DNA of 64,000 nucleotides from Ceratodon purpureus (lineage: Eukaryota; Streptophyta; Bryopsida; Pseudoditrichales; Ditrichaceae): contig CM026425.1 of the NCBI GenBank assembly GCA_014871385.1, positions 8,843,243 through 8,907,242 of the forward strand, in the 5' to 3' direction. The first letter of the stretch is position 1; each line of letters begins with the position of its first letter. The translations under genes were made by a program, and so were the position numbers. The notes beneath the pieces were generated by a model. It ran no database searches. It saw nothing but the letters and a program-made list of their open reading frames with translations, and had not been told where the DNA came from. Of the stretch, positions 57,057 to 64,000 are shown piece by piece.

Positions 57057-60000
57057 CTACACTGCGCCCATACGTTCGAGAACGCGCATAACTTCATTGT
57101 AGCTATAGCTAGGAACATGCATGAAGGAGTCCCCCTTAGGATCCATCTTGCACATGTATCGAAGAATATAGTATACATGTTTGCAATATTTCCATTGCTT
57201 TGCCTTCCGAAGAGTCTCCGAAATCATCTTCACAAAATCTGGGCAAGTGCATTCGGGGAAGCTCGCAATGGTGATGCGGTACATCTTGTTCCCTCCTGTG
57301 TTTAGAGTTACCACACATCCATAATCAGGATAAGGAATAGTGGTTACTCCTGTAACACCGCAATAGTCCATGAGAGCCGCACTTTCCCACTTGTTTCTGT
57401 GATCTACAGTGGGTACTTCAGGATTCCTTCGAATGGAATGATTATTGCGGAGCGTAGAATGCGCATCTGGGTTTGCCGGTTCCTTGAAGTGGGACCTGGG
57501 AAGTGGCCACTTTGAAGGTCCTTGGAATTGACGCCTTGGGGACAATTCACCTTGCTGTTGCAATTGAAATCCAGCCTCCTCAAGATCTAGAACTTCCTGA
57601 CGAGTGAGATTAGTTCCAATTTTCACAGGCCACACCATAGGGATGCTCGGCCAATCCATAACCCAATTTTTGGGCCCCCCCTTCACGCAACGGTTGATAT
57701 CATTGGGGCAGAACGAAAACTCTGCAGGAACAACACGTTTGGTGTGATAGTCTTTCTTCCTCCCAGAATACGTAGGCGCAGGTGTTCCTTTTGCTCCCCT
57801 GGAAATCTTTGCATCGCATTTCTTCCTCGTCTGGGCTTGAAGGGCTTAACATTTTCGTGCTGACCGATTCGAAAGGCGAGCAATGTGCCACGTGTTAGGA
57901 TCACAGTCTGTTTCCTATACAGACGTGGTATGTTGGACACCGCACGTTGGATCCGAAAGTGCTTCCTCAATCCTTGCTCTTTTTGACCTGGTCCCCATGG
58001 CAGGTATTGAATAATTCACCTTATCTGAGCGATGTGAGTCGTGAGCTGATCCTGGGGGGAGATCAAGCTTCCGCTTCAATGAGCCAAAGATCTCGGCGCC
58101 CTCTAGTCCTTTCTCTTTCGTTAGCACATCGTCCGCTTCAGAATAGGCCTTCATTGCTTCAGCAATCATGACAGGGTCCAAGCTCCGTTGTCCTTGACAA
58201 AGCCGGAGCTCTACTTTATCCGGTCCTTTGCCCCCTCGCCCCCCCTTCAGATACTTCATGTACTGCGTGATTTGCATGAAGGCGCGCATCATATCGTCCA
58301 CTGTGGCGTCGTATAGGCAGTTCCCAGTGTTACCAGATTGTTGTAGCCACTTGTTGTGTATTGTCTCCGCTAGGTTGCAAGAAGGCATGTCTGCTCGTTC
58401 ATCAAGCCATAGATTCTGTTGGAGAAAAAGAGAACTGATTCAGTGAATGGAAGAATTTGATATAGGACTTGCATAGGGGCCAAGGTTTAGGGTTAGTTAT
58501 TTACCAGCTGCATCGCTCCACTCCATTGCCTGTAGCGGTAGTGCCAGAAGACCATCCAGTCGTTGAGAGCTCGTAACGCACTGTCCGAGGTAACACACCC
58601 TCCAGATTGCCACCATCCTCGGATGACGTTGTACATGTCCTCTGCCTCCTCCTGGGTCTTAGTGTCCTTCCACTGTTTGCACAGGGATCTCATTTGCTCT
58701 TGATACTCCGGCTTGATGTGGGCTATGGTCACCTGCTCAAGGCACTTAGTCGAGTGAAAAAGACAAGTTCGTTCTCGACCTTCCATCTTGTCATTCACGT
58801 TTCCGTTGCCGTACACCTTCCGCACAGCATGCCAGTTCGCGCCTGCACTATCCGCCATGAATCCTTTGAAGTTCGGCTTCGGATGTCCATTGTCCTCCAT
58901 CACATTGTTCAGGTTTTCCTAGAACAAGGTCTGGGTAGTGGCGTCCTCGGACTGCATATCACATAGAGCTATGGTCATGAATCTGCAGTATCTACTATCA
59001 TATACATGACATGCCATGGTGCTCCAGTCCTTCACTCGTCTAACATGGTCGAATATGATCCACGAATCTTGAAGGTCTCCCCCGGGCTGCATGCGCTTCA
59101 CTAGGTCCGTACCACTGCCTGGCATATTCGGATGGTTTTCAGCCCCGGTGACGAACGAGTGAAGTTGTCACGAGTCCGTATGAAATCCACACTGGCGGAG
59201 CTCCATGACTCCCTACGGTAGTGAAAAGCCAAGTCCGCCATTCCGAGGAGCACCGGAGCGAAGGCGCGCTCTTGCATACACCATTGCTCTGTGCTAGCCG
59301 CGGACTCCAAGTCCTCATCTTCGCAGTCCACATCGAAGTCCAAATGCCCTGACTCGGCGACGTCCTCGAAGTCTGGCCACCATTCCCGATCACTAGAGTC
59401 GATCTCCCCAGGCGCCGACTCCTCAAATTCCTCGTGCCCCTCATCATCACTGTCATCTGATGCTATCACTATTTTTTTTTTTAGACTCTGCATGTACTTG
59501 GAGAGAGTGTGACTTACCTTGGGGAAGGTCATCCGCGCAGTGGAGTTCTGCGTGCCGTCTACTCCCTCCTCGTCCTCTGGCACATCATAGTCTTTGATGG
59601 GGACGCCAGAGGGCTGTGTCCCCCACATGCTATCTTCGACATTGTCCTCCATTATCCATATGCTCAGTCTCTCCCGGCCTCCCACCAGTCCCGTTTGAAG
59701 TTTCCCCCGCCGACCCCACATTCCCATTCACCGTCCCCCTGACCCTCGTGCCCCTGTCGTCATGATAATTGGTGACCTCGGGGAGAAACAATATTGGCGC
59801 TTCTCCCAGCCGTACCCATGGCCCCCTTTGCTACCGATCGCCCTGATGTGTGGTCCAACCGCGACTCGGACGTCTTCCTCCTGCATATGACGTTCAGAAT
59901 CGCGGCCTCCCAGGTCGACTATCACCATCCTCCTCCCACTTGCAATACTCATCCCCTCCCCCACTATATCCCCTTGGGTCCACGAGGGTGTATCCCCGTG

Positions 60001-61399
60001 TGGAAGGAGGAGGAAGTGAGAAACGTGTTAGGCACAAGAACAGCCCAACCAACTCGGTCGTAGCTCCATGAACGGTAGACGTCGGCAAACTGCGTTGGTA
60101 CCTCCTCCCCAGGCCGTGACTCTAGACGCCCCCCCAATGTGCCCCCCAGATGCGTAGCATCAAATCCCTGCGCCTTCTGAATGGGCTCATATGTTTTCCA
60201 CGCCTCGTCCCTGAACACGTGCTCCCATAGGTCGATGTTCAGTGTCTCCATGCTGTCCACGCTGTGCTGCAACTCTGGAGCCAGGAAGTCGGCTGCCCCG
60301 TCGTTGTCCGAGTCCACGTGAATATCAGCAAGCACTTCCCGAATTGCGTCTGAGTTTCCCTCCTGCCTTCTGTACTCCTCGATCTGTGCACTCCTTTGCC
60401 TCGTTGTCGCGCCTCCGGTCTGGTTCGGTGTAGGCAACTCTGGTTCCCACGCCTTCGGCTTGCGTGGTTTGAATGCTTTTGCCTTACCCTTCTCTGCCTT
60501 GGTGGGCTTCCGCATCCTTGGCCGCACTGCAGGCCATCACGTAGAAATGATTACTCAGCCAGGAACTCAGCATGCCTGAGTAACAGATGGAACTCACGAT
60601 GAAAGAAGGAATGTCTTTATTGTATTGAGAGTTCATTTATCGACCTACCTCGTGGCGGCGTGGGCGAGGTTGGCGGTGGCGGCCCGATCGCAGACGGTGA
60701 GTTCCAGGGCGGCATTGGCATCTGCCACATCATGGGCGTTTCCACCGCACTCCTCTTCCGGGGGTGGCCTCTTTTTGGTGTGCTTGGCGTGTTCGCCCCA
60801 GGTACCCCTTGCGTTGCGGTAGCCGCAGTCGTGTCCAGGGCCACCCGTGCCGCCTTCCGTGGCCTTCCCCTGGTCTGCTGCTGTGGCGCAGTCGCCCCCT
60901 CCATTCCCGGCACATCCATCACCTACAAGCACGCCATACTCCCCCATCAGAGCACGAAACCTCAAACATATGCAAAGTGTCTTTGATGAAGATCACGGTG
61001 AAGGCAGCGAAAAGAAAGTAAGATACTTACACTATGGCAGAGATGCGTCAAAAATGACGTAAATCCACACTATCCTGAATTAGTGTGGAAAAATATCCAA
61101 TTAAACGTGGCGCGCGTCAAGCGTTTTAACGTGAAAAAGTCACCAATGACGTCATTGCGTCAAAGAGGATATGGGTGAAACGCGAATAAAATTTATACGT
61201 TCAAAATAACGGCATCACGTTAAATTAAACGGACACGTTTATGTTGGACAGTAATTTTTTCACCTACTTTTTTACCTCAAGGAACTTTAGATATGACTAA
61301 ATATAGTAAGTCTCCACGTCAGCACGTTTCTTATGACAGAGAAGACGTTTATCTTAACAGGTGCTACGTTAAAATGTGTTAAAAAAAACGTAACACATT

Positions 61400-61830
61400 G
61401 ACTGACGTGGAATGAGTGCGCTGACGTGGAATGCTTGAAGAGTCAATGGCTGACGTGGAAGGTAGTTTTGACTATGGTTGACCATAGTAGTATCTAGAGC
61501 AGTGCGTTTCTTATAACATTGAGGCGTTACAGGTAACATGCGCCACGTTCAAGTGTGTTAAAAAAAACGTACCCAGAAGTCTGACGTGGAATGACTGTGC
61601 TGACGTGGAATGCGTTGTAGGGTGATAGGCTGACGTGGAAGGTTTAGGATTTGACCGGTCAAGCAATGTTTGAGAGCTCTAAGGGGGCTGTCAACATTGA
61701 CGCGTGCGTTTCTTGTGACAGAGAGTGCGTTAAGATGTGTTACAAAAACGTATGAACATATCTGACGTGGAATGCGTGCGCAGACGTGGGACGTGTGCGT
61801 GGATGAATTTGGTGACGTGGAAAATAAGAT
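61400..61830 (+). repeat. CACTA subterminal repeat block (TGACGTGGAA)
   Basis: TGACGTGGAA occurs eight times here and once more near 63,143, all on the + strand. It is interspersed with GCGTTTCTTGTAAC-like repeats continuing to about 61,940. Arrays of short subterminal repeats are the binding sites of the TnpA-type protein in characterised CACTA elements. The ACGTGG core is also a G-box-like motif. Confidence 0.85.
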
Positions 61831-61977
61831 TTCACCTGCAATATTTTATTTGGGAGTCTAGGAGGCTGTCAACAGTGATGCACGCGTTTCTTGGGTCAGA
61901 AAGTGCGTTTCTTGTAACGGGAAGTGCGTTTCTTGTAACATAAAGTGCGTTCAAATGTATTACAAAAAATAAAGGCA

Positions 61978-62222
61978 GCTAGGGTTGGCGGCTAGGGTTT
62001 TGCGGCTAGGGTTTGACGGCTAGGGTTTGGCGGCTAGGTTTTTGAGGGGGTTTTGGGTTGAGGATTGACTCTTTTTCTCTCTATCTGGGTGTTTCAGCTG
62101 GAGCTAGGAGTGTGTGTGTGTGTGTGTGTATGAGTATGGAGCAAGGAGTGTGTGTGAGTATGAATCTAGGAGTATGTGTGTGTGTGTGAGTGTGGAGCTA
62201 GGAATGTGTGTGTGTGTGTGTG
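61978..62222. repeat. GGCTAGGGTTT repeat and (TG)n tracts inside the CACTA element
   Basis: About five copies of a GCTAGGGTTT-like 15-bp unit lie at 61,978-62,040. Three TG-rich tracts follow at about 62,110-62,128, 62,174-62,190 and 62,206-62,222, embedded in a GTATGGAGCTAGGA-type repeat. Confidence 0.8.
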
Positions 62223-64000
62223 AAAGTGTAGAAGTTGAATATTACTTTCATGAGGCCATTACTTTCCTCTATCCTAATGATGACGCAATTGTGTATACAG
62301 AAAGAAGTTGGGGGTTTGGAGAAATTGTTGGGACAGAATGCAATAGTGCCGGTAAAAACCTTTAAACGGGTAAGAGCTTCTTGATACTAAACCTTCAGAT
62401 GGGATTTTTTGGCTGATTTGTTGCTGTGACCTCACCGTTGGCTTGATCATGTGGGCTGTGTAGATTAAGAAGAATCTAGCGTGAGCCTCCTCGGATGTAC
62501 GCACCGTTTGCGTCCTCTACATGCCAATCGGACCTCCAAGAAGTGGACGAGCTCATTTTGGTAGAAAGCTGTATGCTATCGCAATGTAGAGGTAGACTTT
62601 ATGTATTTTGTATTTGAATGACAGAACATTGTAGCAAAAAAGTTACAGCGTGTTTAATTGTGTTTTAATTGACGCTTCGTTTGCGTTTTGAATGACGTTC
62701 TCTTGTGTTACAGAACGTTATTGCTTACGTTCAATACTGTTTGTATGTGTCATAATGATCATGAGCTATGCGTCCGGATAAACATTAAATTGCGTTTCAG
62801 TGAACACCCAAAATCCACTTTAATGTTACAAAGAGTTGACGCTGCGAACGTCAACTTCCGTCTAAATGCGTTTTTCAAAACGCATTCAAATACGTGACAC
62901 ATGCGTTTATCAGCGTCCAAACACGTTATAATGAACGTCCACACTACGTTTACGTAAACATATAAAACACGTCACATTACGTTTATGTAAACACACAAAA
63001 ACCGTCAACATAAACCGTTTCTGTAAACATACAAAACCCGACACCATAAACGCATCCGCGAATATTCTCCAATCCATGATCATGACACGTGTCACCATCT
63101 CAACCATTGAAATCAAGTGCCACGTCAACTGCCACGCAATATCTGACGTGGAATGGACAAAGGAGGGAAATATCCATGTAAACTCCAACGTGGAATGAAA
63201 AACAGCGGGAAATGCTCATGTGGCAAAAAGTAACTCCCTCGATTTACTGACCTCAGGTAACTTCTGGCTATTCCGAGTAACGTGGTTTAACAGAGATGAC
63301 GTGCGCACGTTAAACCGTTTTAACGTGCCATGACGCGCCGCGTCATAATCAAAAGACCTATGTGACAGGGCGCGTCACTTTGGACTAGTCAAAAAATCCA
63401 CGTTAAACCGCGTTAAAAACCGCGTTAAATGGCGTTATCTTTGACGCATCTCTGCCATAGTGTTAGGAGGTTCGGTGAGACGATGTACCGACCTGTTTCT
63501 TTGCCCGCGATGTTCTTGGTGTGGCATACCTGAGCTCGGGGAGCCCCGTCGGCGGTACCTGTCCGCATTGCACCTCCACATCTTCTCCGGAGCATGTCTC
63601 TAATGTTGCCTGCACCATCGTCAGCAACCAATCCGTGAATTCCCCCCCACCCCCGTGACCTATCCCCCTTCACGGAAAATTTTTGACAGACAAAGAATGG
63701 CTGACCACCACTTACCCCCTTCCTCGCTCTCGGCTTCCTCTTGACTCCGCCCTCCTGGAAGGGCATCTGTGTAATTGGCATTGGCTGCGGCTGTCCCGGC
63801 CCCATGTCCTCGGCCTCGCTCGTGGCTGCCACCTGCGTCAGAGGCACTGTATAAGAGGACGTTGAAGACTGTTTTCCACATGTAAGAACATCCTCCAACG
63901 CTGCGAAAGTAGAATTAAAATGAGGCCGTGGTTCAAAAGAATTCACCGGCTTTTTTGCCCTTGATTTCCGCACCGGCACCGTCTTCGCCGGCGGATCCTT

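Larger units (their letters stand above)
61030..63462. mobile_element. Non-autonomous CACTA (En/Spm) transposon (2,433 bp)
   Basis: The left end is CACTATGGCAGAGATGCGTC and the right end is the exact inverse, ending GCCATAGTG. Inverted identity runs about 23 bp and then decays. A 3-bp target duplication TTA flanks it (61,027-61,029 and 63,463-63,465), as CACTA elements make. Subterminal regions (about 61.03-61.95 and 62.64-63.46 kb) are packed with short repeats. No transposase-size frame exists, so it needs a helper element. It sits inside an intron of the minus-strand MULE-like gene. Confidence 0.93.
57057..64000 (-). pseudogene. MULE-like transposase gene with AT-hooks and SWIM finger, broken and carrying a CACTA insertion; runs off the window
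   Basis: Supported minus-strand pieces, 5' to 3': >64000-63716 (basic, VKRKPRARKG at the donor), 60922-60649 (AT-hooks TRGRPRKAAR and KRGHPRKR), and 60526 downward (RPRMRKPTKAEKGK). Then an acidic region (59.7-59.2 kb) leads to a transposase core at 59,125-58,499: DHVRRVKDWSTMACHVYDS, ALCDMQSED, FKGFMADSAGANWHAVRKVY, CLFHSTKCLEQ. An intron follows (donor CTG|GTAAAT, acceptor CAACAG near 58,417), then NLAETIHNKWLQQSG. A C-terminal part to 57,057 has the SWIM pattern CTC...CKH (CTCPDFVKM, KYCKHVYYIL). The second Asp and C..H order fit Mutator-like transposases. Breaks: stops at 58,919-58,921 (TAG where Trp fits), 57,915-57,917 and 57,846-57,848 (both fit Gln codons), and a frame change near 59,140-59,165. 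Exon limits between 60.5 and 59.2 kb are not resolved. Confidence 0.62.

Noticed and set aside
59291-59742. Plus-strand Ser-rich frames opposite the acidic part of the MULE-like gene
   Set aside because: Shadow of the Asp/Glu-rich minus-strand coding sequence.
61978-62040. Telomere-like GGGTTT repeats as an interstitial telomere
   Set aside because: The unit is GCTAGGGTTT with extra bases, lies inside the CACTA element and is not a (TTTAGGG)n array.

Overview
The window is nuclear DNA of a land plant. It holds spliced genes with GT-AG introns, a six-cysteine EPF-like secreted peptide gene, plant-type prefoldin 4 and fibrillarin genes, a telo-box/site II promoter, and several plant-type transposons. 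Introns are short (about 110-850 bp) and gene islands sit in AT-rich, repeat-filled DNA. I lean towards a non-flowering plant (bryophyte, lycophyte or fern), but the sequence alone does not fix the lineage.

Layout. From 2.5 to 8.9 kb there are two + strand genes: an eight-exon alpha/beta hydrolase (518 aa) and a four-exon prefoldin subunit 4 (126 aa). From 9 to 25 kb there is no intact gene. This stretch holds two decayed pogo/Tigger-like transposases (about 10.0-10.8 and 15.7-16.6 kb, both on -), short inverted-repeat elements and tandem repeats. At 25.3-26.2 kb (-) lies a three-exon EPFL4/5/6-like peptide gene. From 26 to 36 kb is another repeat domain, with non-autonomous elements flanked by TTAA, a 1.4-kb foldback-like repeat and simple repeats. 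From 36.5 to 41.6 kb is a second gene island, all on -: tRNA-Leu(UAA), a plastid-type ABM-domain protein (four exons) and an intronless fibrillarin.

From 45.94 to 55.04 kb lies a full-length Ty3/gypsy LTR retrotransposon of 9,101 bp. Its two 591-bp LTRs look identical, it has a perfect 5-bp target duplication (ACTGT), and one uninterrupted 2,597-codon reading frame fuses gag-pol to about 725 extra residues with a coiled coil and a terminal Cys/His cluster. It split a pre-existing open frame of 128 codons. Right of it lie a broken two-B3-domain gene (55.6-56.4 kb, -) and a broken MULE-like transposase gene (57.1 kb to beyond the window end, -) carrying AT-hooks and a SWIM zinc finger. An intron of that gene carries a 2,433-bp non-autonomous CACTA transposon with a TTA target duplication and dense subterminal repeats.

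Functionally, the host genes are housekeeping (protein folding, rRNA methylation, tRNA), plastid/metabolic (ABM protein, hydrolase) and developmental signalling (EPFL). Everything else is mobile DNA of different ages. Old transposases carry stops of the kind made by C-to-T change, while the LTR element looks very recent.
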